Shown here: piece after piece, positions 18,501-27,812 of the stretch
Position numbering within the stretch: position 1 is the stretch's first letter
Layout: each line of letters starts with the position of its first letter
Source: Butyricicoccus sp. OM04-18BH
GTDB lineage: Bacteria > Bacillota > Clostridia > Oscillospirales > Butyricicoccaceae
Assembly: GCF_003481705.1 (NCBI RefSeq)
Contig: NZ_QULN01000006.1
Span: 89,077-153,076 of the forward strand
Direction of reading: 5' to 3'
DNA: 64,000 bases
The notes under the pieces: model-generated
Told to the model about the DNA's origin: nothing
The model's input: the letters and a program-made list of their open reading frames with translations, nothing else
Database searches by the model: none
Made by a program: the position numbers and the translations under genes

Positions 18501-19505
18501 ATGACCATCGATCAACTTTCTAACCTGATCAAAGACCCCAATATCTTTGGTTATCTCATCGTCAGACCGTTCGGTCTGATCCTGCTCAGCCTGTACAATT
18601 TCGTGCATAACTACGGCTTTGCCGTTATCCTGTTCGCGCTGATCGTCAAGCTGTGCTGCGTACCGCTCGCCATCAAGGGCAAGAAGAGCATGCTCGCCAT
18701 GACCGCGCTCAACGCGGAGATGCAGCAGCTTCAGAAGAAGTACGCGAACAACCGCGCCAAGCTCAACGAGGAAATCCAGGCGCTCTATGAACGCCGCGGC
18801 GTCAGCCCGATGAGCGGCTGCCTGCCCCAGTTCATTCCGCTCCCCATCATGATGGGTCTGTACTATGCGGTACAGCAGCCGCTGCAGTATATCGTCGGCC
18901 TGAGCAGCGAGACGGTCATCAAGCTCGCGCAGCTGGTCGGTCTGGACAATCTGGCAGGCGCAAACTACACCGTACAGATCGTGATCGCGGAAAAGCTGAA
19001 CGCATTCAAGGATGCAGTCGGCAATTTCACGCCCGACGTTTTCAAGTGCCTCGCAGACGGCGAGAGCATCTTCCCGATGGACTTCAACTTCTTCGGCCTT
19101 AATCTGGCGGATACCCCGTCCATCAAGCACCCGGGCCTGATCTGGATCATCCCGATCCTGTCGTGCCTGACCGCATATCTCTCCAGCTACATCATGCAGA
19201 AGATGCAGAACATGCCCAAGGGCAACGATGCGGCTGCGAACCAGATGAAGATGATGACCATGCTGATGCCGCTGATGTCGCTGTACTTTGCGTTCATCCT
19301 TCCGGGCGCGATCGGCATTTACTGGATCTTCAACAACGTATTCACCTGCGTACAGGAGGTCATTCTGACCAAGCACATCCGCGGCAAGCAGGAGGCCGAG
19401 CAGGCCGCCGAAGCCGAACGGGTCGAGGCAGAGAAAAAGGCCAAGCGCGAGGCAAACCGCGCGGCACAGAAGTCCCATAGTGAGAAAAAGAAGGGGGACA
19501 AGTAA
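18501..19505 (+). CDS. yidC: Membrane protein insertase YidC/Oxa1/SpoIIIJ
   Basis: A 334-residue Gram-positive type insertase with five predicted helices and no large periplasmic domain. Typical parts are NYGFAVILFALIVKLCCVPLAIKGKKS, the cytoplasmic coiled region around MQQLQKKYANNRAKLNEEIQ, and SGCLPQFIPLPIMMGLYYAV. The C-terminal tail is Lys/Arg/Glu-rich, as in SpoIIIJ/Oxa1 types that contact ribosomes. A TGGAGG site precedes the ATG. The N-terminus lacks an obvious lipobox. Confidence 0.95.
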   Translation: MTIDQLSNLIKDPNIFGYLIVRPFGLILLSLYNFVHNYGFAVILFALIVKLCCVPLAIKGKKSMLAMTALNAEMQQLQKKYANNRAKLNEEIQALYERRGVSPMSGCLPQFIPLPIMMGLYYAVQQPLQYIVGLSSETVIKLAQLVGLDNLAGANYTVQIVIAEKLNAFKDAVGNFTPDVFKCLADGESIFPMDFNFFGLNLADTPSIKHPGLIWIIPILSCLTAYLSSYIMQKMQNMPKGNDAAANQMKMMTMLMPLMSLYFAFILPGAIGIYWIFNNVFTCVQEVILTKHIRGKQEAEQAAEAERVEAEKKAKREANRAAQKSHSEKKKGDK

Positions 19506-19507
19506 TC

Positions 19508-20488
19508 ATGCAGAAGTTTTTAGAAGCAACCGGCGAGAGCCGTGATGCAGCTATTGCAAACGCGCTGCGTCAGCTGGGCCTCGACCGCGATGATGTATCC
19601 GTAGAGGTACTCGACAACGGCAAAAAGGGCATTTTCGGCATTGGTGCGACCCCGGCGCGCGTCCGCGTGACCTATGAGGCGCCCGAGATCATCGAGGAGA
19701 AGAAACCGGCGCCGAAGGCGGAAAAGCCGGCTCCGAAGCCGGTAAAGACCGAGCCGAAGGCAGAAAAGCCGGCTGTCAAGCCGCAGAAGCTGTCCATCAC
19801 CGACGAGGACGACACGCCGCGTCTGGTCAAGGCTGCTCCGGCGGATTTTGTTCCGGAAAAGCTCGAGGTCGAGCGTCCGCGCCGCGAGCGCAGCGACCGA
19901 GCGCGCCGTGAACGCAGCGACCGCCCGCGCCGTGAGCGCCGTCCGCGCGAGGAGCGCCCGATCACTCCGTCCGTTCCGAAGGAGCGCGAGCTCATCCCGG
20001 TCTCCGAGGACTGCATGAAGAAGGCGGAGGAGCTCGCGACCTCGTTCATCTCCGGTCTGATGGAGAAGATGGGCATCGAGGGTCAGGTCACGGTTCTTCC
20101 GCAGACCGAGTGCGACCAGCTGCGCCTTGAGCTGTCTGGTCCGGACATGGGTCCGATCATCGGCCGCCGCGGTGATACGCTCGACGCGATCCAGTATCTC
20201 GGCTCGCTCGTGCTGAACAACGCGCTCGATGAGCACGTTCGTCTGTCTGTTGATACCGAAAACTACCGCGAGAAGCGTGCGGAGAGCCTGGAGCGTCTGG
20301 CGCGCAAGATGGCGATGAAGGTCGTCAAGAGCCATCGCTCGATGACTCTCGAGCCGATGAACCCGTATGAGCGCCGCATCATCCATGCCGCTCTCCAGGA
20401 TTTCAACGGCGTTACGACCTACTCCACCGGCACTGAGCCGAGCCGCCGCGTCGTTATCGCACCGGACAGCGGCCGCCAGCGTCATTAA
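19508..20488 (+). CDS. jag: Jag/KhpB RNA-binding protein
   Basis: A 326-residue protein with three parts. An N-terminal Jag_N domain carries GKKGIFGIGATPARVRV. A long low-complexity linker is rich in Lys-Pro and Arg-Glu-Arg repeats (about residues 60-160). The C-terminal KH domain (GPIIGRRGDTLDAIQYL) and R3H domain (MNPYERRIIHAAL) complete it. KhpB acts with KhpA in RNA-dependent control of cell division and elongation. The linker is longer than usual. It follows yidC by two bases. Confidence 0.95.
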   Translation: MQKFLEATGESRDAAIANALRQLGLDRDDVSVEVLDNGKKGIFGIGATPARVRVTYEAPEIIEEKKPAPKAEKPAPKPVKTEPKAEKPAVKPQKLSITDEDDTPRLVKAAPADFVPEKLEVERPRRERSDRARRERSDRPRRERRPREERPITPSVPKERELIPVSEDCMKKAEELATSFISGLMEKMGIEGQVTVLPQTECDQLRLELSGPDMGPIIGRRGDTLDAIQYLGSLVLNNALDEHVRLSVDTENYREKRAESLERLARKMAMKVVKSHRSMTLEPMNPYERRIIHAALQDFNGVTTYSTGTEPSRRVVIAPDSGRQRH

Positions 20489-20504
20489 CGCAGAGGTATC
20501 ATCT

Positions 20505-21866
20505 ATGAATGATACGATTGCCGCTGTTGCCGCATCGGGCGGACCGATCGGCATCATCCGTGTATCGGGTGCGCAGGCGATCGGTGCGGTCAGCGCGGTC
20601 TTTTCTCCGAAAAACGGCAGTCCGCTGGCGGAAGCAGCCTCGCAGAAGCTGGTTTACGGTACGCTTTCCGACAAGAACGGGCATTTGCTCGACGCCTGCT
20701 ATGCGGTCGTGTTCCGCGCGCCGCATACCTACACGGGCGAGGACATGGCGGAAATTCAGTGCCATGGCTCGACTGCGGTCCTGACCGCGGCGCTCGCTGC
20801 GCTTTTCGCGCACGGCGTGCGGCAGGCCGAGGCCGGAGAGTTCACGCGCCGCGCGTTTCTGAACGATAAAATGGGACTTTCCGAGGCGGAAGCCGTACAT
20901 GACCTGATCACGGCGCGCACGGTCGAAGCCGCGCAGAACGCCGCGGCGCAGATGATGGGTGCGGTCGGCTCGAGCGTGCAGCAGATGCGCGACAAGCTGC
21001 TCGGCATGGTCGCGCATTTCCACGCGATCGTCGATTTTCCGGACGAGGACATCGACCCGATCCTGTTCGATGATGCGGCGGCGCTGCTGCACCAGACAAC
21101 AAGTCAGCTCTACCGCATGGCGGAGAGCTATGAACGGGGACGTATCCTGCGCGAGGGCGTGCCGTGCGTCATTCTCGGCCGGCCGAACGCCGGCAAGTCG
21201 ACGCTGCTGAACACGCTGCTTGGACGCGAACGCGCCATCGTCACGGACATTCCCGGCACGACGCGCGACCTCATCGAGGAGAACGTCAAGGTCGGCCAGA
21301 TCCTGCTGCGCGTGACTGATACGGCCGGACTGCGCGACACGACCGACCCGGTCGAACAGGCAGGTATCGACCGCGCAATGGCGGAAGCGTCTGCGTCCGC
21401 GCTCATTCTCGCCGTGTTCGACGGCTCCAAGCCGATCGGGGAAGAGGATATGCTCGTGCTCGCCCGTTCGGCCGGACACCGTGCGATCGCCGTGCTGAAC
21501 AAGGCAGACCTGCCGCAGCAGCTCGACGAGGAGCTGCTCAAAAAGCAGTTCGCGCACATCGTTCATCTGTCGGCAAAGACAGGGGAGGGAATGGATCGTC
21601 TGCTGTCGCTCATTCCGCGCACCATCGGCTTCGGAGAGACTGCGTTTGACGGCGCACTGATCACAAACGCCCGTCAGGCCGCCGCGCTCGCGCGCGCCGC
21701 AGAACGCTGCGAAGCGGCGCTGTACGCTGCTCAGTGCGGCATGACGCCGGACGCTGTCGTGATGGATGCAGAGGGCGCGATTGCCGCACTCGGCGAGATC
21801 ACCGGCGAGACCGTGACCGAGTCGGTCGTTACCCGAATTTTCAGCGATTTCTGCGTCGGCAAGTGA
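20505..21866 (+). CDS. mnmE: tRNA modification GTPase MnmE
   Basis: A 453-residue GTPase that works with MnmG to install the cmnm5 group on wobble U34. The N-terminal tetrahydrofolate-binding domain starts NDTIAAVAASGGPIGIIRVSG. The G domain shows G1 GRPNAGKSTLLN, G2 IPGTTRD, G3 DTAGLRDT and G4 NKAD. The C-terminal redox motif is FCVGK, a variant of the usual C-I/L/M-GK with the cysteine kept. ATG 20505 follows GCAGAGG. Confidence 0.97.
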   Translation: MNDTIAAVAASGGPIGIIRVSGAQAIGAVSAVFSPKNGSPLAEAASQKLVYGTLSDKNGHLLDACYAVVFRAPHTYTGEDMAEIQCHGSTAVLTAALAALFAHGVRQAEAGEFTRRAFLNDKMGLSEAEAVHDLITARTVEAAQNAAAQMMGAVGSSVQQMRDKLLGMVAHFHAIVDFPDEDIDPILFDDAAALLHQTTSQLYRMAESYERGRILREGVPCVILGRPNAGKSTLLNTLLGRERAIVTDIPGTTRDLIEENVKVGQILLRVTDTAGLRDTTDPVEQAGIDRAMAEASASALILAVFDGSKPIGEEDMLVLARSAGHRAIAVLNKADLPQQLDEELLKKQFAHIVHLSAKTGEGMDRLLSLIPRTIGFGETAFDGALITNARQAAALARAAERCEAALYAAQCGMTPDAVVMDAEGAIAALGEITGETVTESVVTRIFSDFCVGK

Positions 21867-21890
21867 CGCGGAGAACGAATGTGGAAACAA

Positions 21891-22053
21891 TGTGGATAGG
21901 GGGGCCGCCTGCCGCGCGCAGCGGCCCCTTTTTCAGGCAATAATACAACAAAACGTAATCGAAAGATAAAAATATTACGTTTAGTAAAACAAAAATGACC
22001 ACTCAAAGTAGAGTTATCCAGAGTTTCCACATAGTTATCAACAGTTTTACACA
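21891..22053. other. Cluster of DnaA-box-like sequences before mnmG
   Basis: Four one-mismatch matches to TTATNCACA occur in 163 bases: TGTGGATAG at 21891-21899, TTATCCAGA at 22014-22022, TTATCAACA at 22035-22043 and TTTTACACA at 22045-22053. The last three sit in an AT-rich stretch beginning near 21940. It may be an extra DnaA-binding site near the origin or a DnaA-controlled mnmG promoter. Confidence 0.45.
21899..21933 (+). terminator. Terminator after mnmE
   Basis: GGGGCCGC and GCGGCCCC form an 8-bp stem around a GC-rich loop and are followed by TTTTT. Confidence 0.82.
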
Positions 22054-22108
22054 GAGAGGGACCGATGAACATTTTGCTATTTCGATATACAAAAGGAGGC
22101 GCCGCGCG

Positions 22109-23995
22109 ATGACAGCATTTGACGCGGAAGCGTTCGACGTTGCGGTGATCGGCGCCGGCCATGCAGGCATTGAGGCCGCGCTCGCAAGTGCGCGTTTAGG
22201 TGCGAAAACCGCGTGTTTTTCGATCAATCTGGACGCTGTAGGCAATATGCCGTGCAATCCTGCCATCGGCGGCACGGCCAAGGGACACCTCGTTCGAGAG
22301 ATCGATGCACTGGGCGGAGAGATGGCCCGGGCGGCGGATGCGGCCTGCATTCAGTACCGTATGCTCAACCGCGGCAAGGGCCCTGCGGTGCATTCTCTGC
22401 GTGCGCAGGCCGACCGAATTAAATACAGAGCGTATATGAAGCACGTTCTGGAGCAGCAGGAAAACCTGTTTCTCATGCAGGATGAGGTGGTCGCCATCGA
22501 GCAGAAGGACGGCGCGGTTTCGGCTATCGTGACCGCTGTCGGCGTGCGCCATGCCGTCAAGGCGGTCGTTGTCGCCTCGGGCACCTTCCTCGGCGGCCGC
22601 GTCATCATCGGAGAATATACCCGTGAATCCGGCCCGGACGGCATGGCGGCGGCAAAGCCGCTCACCGAGTCGCTGCGCGGTCTGGGACTGCGCCTGCAGC
22701 GCTTCAAGACCGGCACGCCGCCGCGCATCAACCGCCGCTCGATTGACTTCGAGGGTCTTGCGGTGCAGGAGGGAGAGGATGAAATTATCCCGTTTTCCTT
22801 CGAGACCGACCATCCGCCCGATAACCGCGCGGTATGTCATCTGACCTATACGACCGCGGAAACGCATGAGATCATCCGCGCAAACCTCGACCGTTCGCCG
22901 CTCTACGGCGGCAAAATCGAGGGCGTCGGTCCGCGCTACTGCCCGTCCATCGAGGATAAGGTCGTGCGCTTCGCGGACAAGCCGCGCCATCAGCTGTTTC
23001 TTGAGCCGATGGGACTGGATACCGAGGAAATCTATGTACAGGGCTTTTCGTCCTCCATGCCGTTCGATGTACAGCGCAGAATGCTGCATTCGGTCAAGGG
23101 ACTGGAGCACGCCGAGATCATGCGTCCGGCCTACGCCATCGAGTATGACTGCATCGATCCGCTCGAGCTGCGCCCGACGCTCGAGACCAAAAAGGTCTCC
23201 GGCCTGTACGGCGCAGGCCAGTTCTGCGGCTCGTCCGGCTACGAGGAGGCCGCCGCACAGGGTCTTGTGGCAGGCATCAACGCCGCCCTCAGGCTCAAGG
23301 GAGAGGAGCCGCTCGTGCTCGACCGTGCGGACGGATACATCGGTACGCTGATCGACGATCTGGTGACGCGCGGCACGAACGAGCCGTACCGCATGATGAC
23401 CTCGCGCTCGGAGTACCGCCTGCTGCTGCGGCAGGACAACGCGGACGAGCGCCTTGTTCCGATCGGTGTCCGTGTCGGACTGAATTCGCCCGAACGCGGA
23501 GAAAAAGTACGGAAAAAGTACGAAACCGTGCAGAAGGAGATCGACCGCATCGCATCGGTCGGCATCGCGCCGGGCGAGCAGCTGAACGCCTTTCTGGAGC
23601 AGCATCACTCGACGCCTCTCAAGGCCGGCTGCAAGCTGATCGACCTGCTGCGCCGTCCGGAGCTGAGCTACGCAGATCTTGCGCCGTTCGATGCAGAGCG
23701 CCCGGAGCTGCCTGCGGTCATCCGCGAGCAGGTCGAGATCCGCATCAAATATGCCGGTTATATCGAGCGCCAGGAGCGCGATGTCGAGCAGTACCGCAGG
23801 CTTCAGAGCCGTCCGCTGCCGCTTGATCTGGACTATAACGAGGTAGACTCGCTGCGTCTGGAGGCGCGGCAGAAGCTGAACGCAGTCAAGCCGCTGAATT
23901 TCGGTCAGGCGGCCCGTATTTCGGGTGTCTCGCCGGCGGATATTACTGCGCTGATGATCTATATCGAAACACATCGAAAGGGGGAAAGGGCTTGA
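22109..23995 (+). CDS. mnmG: tRNA uridine-5-carboxymethylaminomethyl modification enzyme MnmG
   Basis: A 628-residue FAD enzyme, partner of MnmE. The Rossmann site [22 protein letters not shown] is at the N-terminus, followed by [21 protein letters not shown] and the family block [16 protein letters not shown]. The C-terminal segment [17 protein letters not shown] is the MnmG helical tail. ATG 22109 is nine bases after AAGGAGG. Its stop overlaps the rsmG start. Confidence 0.97.
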   Translation: MTAFDAEAFDVAVIGAGHAGIEAALASARLGAKTACFSINLDAVGNMPCNPAIGGTAKGHLVREIDALGGEMARAADAACIQYRMLNRGKGPAVHSLRAQADRIKYRAYMKHVLEQQENLFLMQDEVVAIEQKDGAVSAIVTAVGVRHAVKAVVVASGTFLGGRVIIGEYTRESGPDGMAAAKPLTESLRGLGLRLQRFKTGTPPRINRRSIDFEGLAVQEGEDEIIPFSFETDHPPDNRAVCHLTYTTAETHEIIRANLDRSPLYGGKIEGVGPRYCPSIEDKVVRFADKPRHQLFLEPMGLDTEEIYVQGFSSSMPFDVQRRMLHSVKGLEHAEIMRPAYAIEYDCIDPLELRPTLETKKVSGLYGAGQFCGSSGYEEAAAQGLVAGINAALRLKGEEPLVLDRADGYIGTLIDDLVTRGTNEPYRMMTSRSEYRLLLRQDNADERLVPIGVRVGLNSPERGEKVRKKYETVQKEIDRIASVGIAPGEQLNAFLEQHHSTPLKAGCKLIDLLRRPELSYADLAPFDAERPELPAVIREQVEIRIKYAGYIERQERDVEQYRRLQSRPLPLDLDYNEVDSLRLEARQKLNAVKPLNFGQAARISGVSPADITALMIYIETHRKGERA

Positions 23996-24696
23996 CCGAC
24001 CGCGAGCTGCTGTACACCGGGCTGAAGGAATTTTTGCCCGAGGTCAGCGAAAAAATGATTGATGATTTATTGAAATTCTCCGCGCTGCTGCTGGAGAAGA
24101 ACAAGGTGATGAACCTCACCGCAGTCACCGAACCGACCGAGGTCGTGACGCGCCATTTTCTCGACTGCGCCGCCCTCGCGCCGCATATGCCGCAGGAGGG
24201 AAGGGTGCTCGACGTGGGCACGGGCGCCGGTTTTCCGGGTATGCCCCTGGCAATACTGTGCCCGGAGACCGAATTTGTCCTGCTCGACGCGCTGCGCAAG
24301 CGCATCGACTTTCTGAATGAGGTTATCGAGACACTGGGTCTGACCAACGTCACCGCCGTCCATGCCCGGGCGGAGGATTTCGCGAAGGACAGCCGCGCGT
24401 CGTTTGATATGGCGGTTTCACGTGCAGTGGCAGACTTGCGCACGCTCAGCGAGCTGGCGGTGCCGATGGTCAAGGTCGGCGGCTGCTTCCTCGCCATGAA
24501 GGCGGCGGACTGCGCGGAGGAAGTGCAGAGCGCGGCGCATGCCTTCGAGGTGCTGGGCGTCGGCGAGCCGGAAATGCTGAGCTATACTGTGCCGCATGAC
24601 GGCATCGAGCGGGCGCTCGTTCGTCTGCCGAAGATCAGCGATACCCCCGACAAATACCCGCGCCGCTTTAAGAAAATTCAGACCGCTCCGCTCTGA
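23992..24696 (+). CDS. rsmG: 16S rRNA (guanine527-N7)-methyltransferase RsmG
   Basis: A 234-residue SAM-dependent methyltransferase. The SAM-binding motif [17 protein letters not shown] and the conserved [19 protein letters not shown] segment identify RsmG (GidB). It starts with TTG inside a TTGA overlap with the mnmG stop, after a purine-rich GGGGGAAAGGG. Loss of this enzyme gives low-level streptomycin resistance in other bacteria. Confidence 0.95.
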   Translation: MTDRELLYTGLKEFLPEVSEKMIDDLLKFSALLLEKNKVMNLTAVTEPTEVVTRHFLDCAALAPHMPQEGRVLDVGTGAGFPGMPLAILCPETEFVLLDALRKRIDFLNEVIETLGLTNVTAVHARAEDFAKDSRASFDMAVSRAVADLRTLSELAVPMVKVGGCFLAMKAADCAEEVQSAAHAFEVLGVGEPEMLSYTVPHDGIERALVRLPKISDTPDKYPRRFKKIQTAPL

Positions 24697-24712
24697 AATT
24701 ATACGGAAAGTT

Positions 24713-24747
24713 TACCCTCTGTACGGAAATTACAGAGGGTATTTTTT
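24713..24747 (+). terminator. Terminator after rsmG
   Basis: TACCCTCTGTA and TACAGAGGGTA form a perfect 11-bp stem with a 7-base loop followed by six T. It closes the mnmG-rsmG unit. Confidence 0.92.
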
Positions 24748-24941
24748 GTCCGAAAATAAGTATATCAGCCGCTTTTTCGTTGGAAATGACAGGAATTTGT
24801 CGTACAAGGCAGATTACGCGGTCGATTTTGCTTGCCTGTCTGCAAAATTGTGGTAATCTATTACCAAAGGACGACCGTGCCACAGAAAACAGAGGTGCAG
24901 TACCCCTGTTCATCGGGCACAGCAGGAAAAGGAGGTTACTT

Positions 24942-25781
24942 ATGATGAAATCGGTCCTGACGCTTGTGTCCGGGAGGGAGGATCGGGTGTTGCGGCGCAT
25001 CCGTATTTCAGAGATCGTGCGCAATCCCAATCAGCCGCGGCGATATTTCGACCCGGAGGCGATCGCCACGCTCGCAGAGAGTATCCGTCAGTACGGCGTG
25101 CTCAATCCGCTGACCGTGCGGCGGACAGGGAACGGTGGCTATGAACTGGTCGCAGGGGAGAGGCGGCTGAGGGCGGCGCGCGTCGCCGGACTGACCGATG
25201 TACCCTGCCTGCTCATCAACGCGGACGGGGAGGACTCGTCGGTGATCGCCCTCGTTGAGAATTTGCAGCGGCGCGATCTGGATTTCTTTGAGGAGGCGAA
25301 TGGCTTCAAGCGGCTCATCGAGCAGTTCGGTCTGACACAGGAGGAGGCCGCGCGCAAGGTAGGGAAGACCCAGTCGGCCGTTGCGAACAAGCTGAGGTTG
25401 CTGCGGCTGTCGCAGCAGAATATGGAGCTGATCCGCTGCAACAATCTGACCGAGCGGCATGCCCGGGCGCTGCTGCGCCTGAACGATGAGGCCGACCGCA
25501 TCAACGTCACCAATTATATCATCGAGCATGAGCTGAATGTCAGCCGTACCGAGGAATATATCGACGAATTTCTCAAGGCGAAGGAAAATCCGCAGCCGGT
25601 CGTTGAGGCGGAGAGCGGAAAGCGCGTTGTGCGCCTGTTCAAGGATGTGCGTTTTTTTCTGAACACACTCAACCGCGCGGTCGGAGTGATGGTCGATGCA
25701 GGGATCGGCGCGACCGTCAAGCAGCAGGAGAGCGACGACGGCCTGACGCTCACTATCTGCATTCCGCACGCGAAAGGGTAA
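24942..25781 (+). CDS. noc: Nucleoid occlusion protein Noc (ParB family)
   Basis: A 279-residue ParB paralogue. The ParB/Srx CTPase core is visible as NPNQPRRYFDPEAIATLAESI and ELVAGERRLRAARVAG, then VIALVENLQRRDLDFFEEANGF and the HTH segment GLTQEEAARKVGKTQSAVANKLRLL. Its place directly after rsmG and ahead of parA-parB is the usual position of noc in Bacillota. Noc links chromosome position to division-site choice. Start is ATG 24942 or 24945 behind AAGGAGG. No Noc-binding TTTCCCGGGAAA site was noticed in the window. Confidence 0.9.
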   Translation: MMKSVLTLVSGREDRVLRRIRISEIVRNPNQPRRYFDPEAIATLAESIRQYGVLNPLTVRRTGNGGYELVAGERRLRAARVAGLTDVPCLLINADGEDSSVIALVENLQRRDLDFFEEANGFKRLIEQFGLTQEEAARKVGKTQSAVANKLRLLRLSQQNMELIRCNNLTERHARALLRLNDEADRINVTNYIIEHELNVSRTEEYIDEFLKAKENPQPVVEAESGKRVVRLFKDVRFFLNTLNRAVGVMVDAGIGATVKQQESDDGLTLTICIPHAKG

Positions 25782-25804
25782 ATCGCAGCAATTACTATAT
25801 TATA

Positions 25805-25834
25805 GGTGCCATCCGAAGGGATGGCACTTTTGTT
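25805..25834 (+). terminator. Terminator after noc
   Basis: GTGCCATCC and GGATGGCAC form a 9-bp stem with a 4-base loop followed by TTTTGTTT. The T-run is the first half of the first parS site. Confidence 0.85.
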
Positions 25835-26034
25835 TCATGTGAAACAAAGGCATGGAACAAATGACAGAATTGTTCCACGTGAAACATTCTGCATGAAACA
25901 GAAAGCAAAATTGTTCCACGTGAAACATCGGCGCGGAACAGGGAGGGACTGTTTCACGTGAAACCTTTTCCGGACAGTTTGTGTTCCACGTGAAACAACG
26001 TCCACGCAGGCAAACTCATGTTTCACATGAAACA
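25831..26034. repeat. Array of six parS centromere sites
   Basis: Six 16-bp near-palindromes matching TGTTNCACGTGAAACA lie at 25831-25846, 25871-25886, 25912-25927, 25950-25965, 25982-25997 and 26019-26034. Three are exact TGTTCCACGTGAAACA, one is TGTTTCACGTGAAAC ending in C, and the outer two have ATG instead of ACG in the core. Start-to-start spacing is 32-41 bp. This is the parS sequence bound by ParB/Spo0J, here directly upstream of parA-parB, and it fills most of the 368-base gap after noc. Confidence 0.95.
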
Positions 26035-26080
26035 TTTTCCGCAGAAGGAAAAGCGCAGGCAAAAATTTTGGGATAGTGCC

Positions 26081-26109
26081 TTTGTTTTCTTTTAAGCATG
26101 TGCTATAAT
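26081..26109 (+). promoter_or_regulatory. Promoter of parA-parB
   Basis: TTTGTT (26081-26086) lies 17 bases from a perfect TATAAT (26104-26109). It is about 45 bases downstream of the last parS site, so ParB spreading from the array could cover it. Confidence 0.65.
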
Positions 26110-26149
26110 AAAGAGCATAGGAAAAAACACGAATAAAGAGGAAAGCACT

Positions 26150-26923
26150 ATGGGTAAAATTATCGCGTTCGCCAACCAGAAGGGCGGCGTGGGAAAAACA
26201 ACGACTGCGATCAACCTCGCAGCGGCACTGTCCGAGCGCGGAAAGCGCGTTCTGCTGTGCGACTTTGACCCGCAGGGCAATGCGACCTCAGGCTTCGGTG
26301 TCGATCCGCGTTCCCTCGAAACATCGGTCTATGATCTGATCGTATCCGAGGGCCCGGATACGAAATCAGGTATCGTCCAGACGAAATGGGTCGATATCAT
26401 CGGCGCGAACGTCAATCTTGCGGGCGCGGAGCTCGATCTGATCGCAATGGATCACCGCGAGGCGCGGCTCAAGCTCGTGCTCGACAAGGTGAAGGACGAA
26501 TACGATTATGTGTTCATCGACTGCCCGCCGTCGCTCGGCCTGCTGACGCTCAACTGCCTGTGCGCGGCTGACAGCTTCCTCGTGCCGCTCCAGTGCGAGT
26601 ATTACGCACTCGAGGGCCTGAGCCAGCTGATGACGACCGTGCGCATGGTCAAGAAAAACATGAACCCGAAGCTGTCGCTCGAGGGTGTGCTGCTGACCAT
26701 GTTCGACGGCCGAACCAACCTGTCCATTCAGGTGGTCGAGGAGGTCAAAAAGCACTTCCCGGGCGAGGTGTTCTCGTCGGTCGTTCCGCGCAACGTTCGT
26801 CTGAGCGAGGCGCCGAGCCACGGCAAGCCGATCACCGAGTACGACCGCATGTGCCGCGGCGCAGAAGCGTATCTGTCGCTCGCGGATGAAATCCTTGCGA
26901 AAAACGGAAAGGGGAAGGGCTGA
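26150..26923 (+). CDS. parA: Chromosome partitioning ATPase ParA/Soj
   Basis: A 257-residue deviant Walker ATPase: NQKGGVGKTTTAINLAAAL, DFDPQGNATSG, and FIDCPPSLGLLTLN. The small size without an N-terminal HTH marks a chromosomal (Soj-type) ParA. It binds DNA non-specifically as an ATP dimer and is stimulated by ParB. Its stop overlaps the parB start by one base. A GAGGAAAG site precedes the ATG. Confidence 0.97.
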   Translation: MGKIIAFANQKGGVGKTTTAINLAAALSERGKRVLLCDFDPQGNATSGFGVDPRSLETSVYDLIVSEGPDTKSGIVQTKWVDIIGANVNLAGAELDLIAMDHREARLKLVLDKVKDEYDYVFIDCPPSLGLLTLNCLCAADSFLVPLQCEYYALEGLSQLMTTVRMVKKNMNPKLSLEGVLLTMFDGRTNLSIQVVEEVKKHFPGEVFSSVVPRNVRLSEAPSHGKPITEYDRMCRGAEAYLSLADEILAKNGKGKG

Positions 26924-27801
26924 TGGCATCCGGTAAAAAGGGACTGGGCGGCGGCCTGTCCAACCTGTTCGGAGATACGACGGTTGTTGATCTGAAAACG
27001 GAGACCTCGGCGGACAGCGTCAGCAAGATCGCGGTCAGCCGCATCGAACCGAACCCCGGCCAGCCGAGGAAGGTATTCACGCAGGAGGCGCTCGACGAGC
27101 TCGCGGAAAGCATCCGTCTGCACGGCGTCATTACGCCGATCACGGTGCGCGCGGGTAAAAAGGAAGGCTATTATCAGATCATCGCAGGCGAGAGGAGATG
27201 GCGTGCCGCGCGGCAGGCCGGTCTGGATGAAATCCCTGCGATGGTCATCGAGGCGAGCGAGAGCGAGGTTATGGAGCTTGCGCTCATCGAGAATTTGCAG
27301 CGGCAGGACCTCAACCCGATCGAGGAAGCGGAGGGCTATGAGCAGCTGATGCGCGACTATGGCCTGACGCAGGAGCAGGTCGCGCAGCGCGTCGTCAAGT
27401 CGCGCCCGGCGGTCGCCAATGCGCTGCGTCTGCTTCAGCTGCCAGGCGAGGTCCGGACCATGGTCAGCAGGGGAGAGCTCTCCGGCGGCCATGCGCGCGC
27501 GGTGCTCGCCGTCGCGGAGGAGGATAAGCGCGTCGAAGCCGCAAAGCAGATGGCCGGCATGACCGTCCGTCAGGCGGAGGCGCTCGCCAAGCGCATGAAT
27601 AAAAAGCCTGCGGAGCCAAAGCCGCAGGAAAGCGACTTTTCCGTGGATTATATCGCGGCGTTGGAGAAGGAGCTGGAAAGCGTTCTCGGCCGTAAGATCT
27701 GCATTCAGCAGGGCAAAAACAGCGGTCAGCTGACCCTTGAATATTACGGCGCGGACGATCTGGAACGCCTGACTGAAGCGCTGCGCGCCCTGCGCGTATA
27801 A
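26923..27801 (+). CDS. parB: Chromosome partitioning protein ParB/Spo0J
   Basis: A 292-residue CTPase that loads at parS and slides along DNA. Motifs are RIEPNPGQPRKVFTQEALDEL, IIAGERRWRAARQAGL, MELALIENLQRQDLNPIEEAEGY, the HTH GLTQEQVAQRVVKSRPAVANALRLL, and a C-terminal dimerisation segment after a Lys-rich linker. It starts MASGKKGLGGGLSNLFGD, the typical ParA-contact region. Translation is coupled to parA. Confidence 0.97.
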   Translation: MASGKKGLGGGLSNLFGDTTVVDLKTETSADSVSKIAVSRIEPNPGQPRKVFTQEALDELAESIRLHGVITPITVRAGKKEGYYQIIAGERRWRAARQAGLDEIPAMVIEASESEVMELALIENLQRQDLNPIEEAEGYEQLMRDYGLTQEQVAQRVVKSRPAVANALRLLQLPGEVRTMVSRGELSGGHARAVLAVAEEDKRVEAAKQMAGMTVRQAEALAKRMNKKPAEPKPQESDFSVDYIAALEKELESVLGRKICIQQGKNSGQLTLEYYGADDLERLTEALRALRV

Positions 27802-27812
27802 GGAGGCAGCAC

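Noticed and set aside
25831..26034. Regularly spaced 16-bp repeats resembling a CRISPR array
   Set aside because: The units are palindromes matching parS, the intervals are only 16-25 bp and vary, and no cas genes are present. They lie beside parA-parB.
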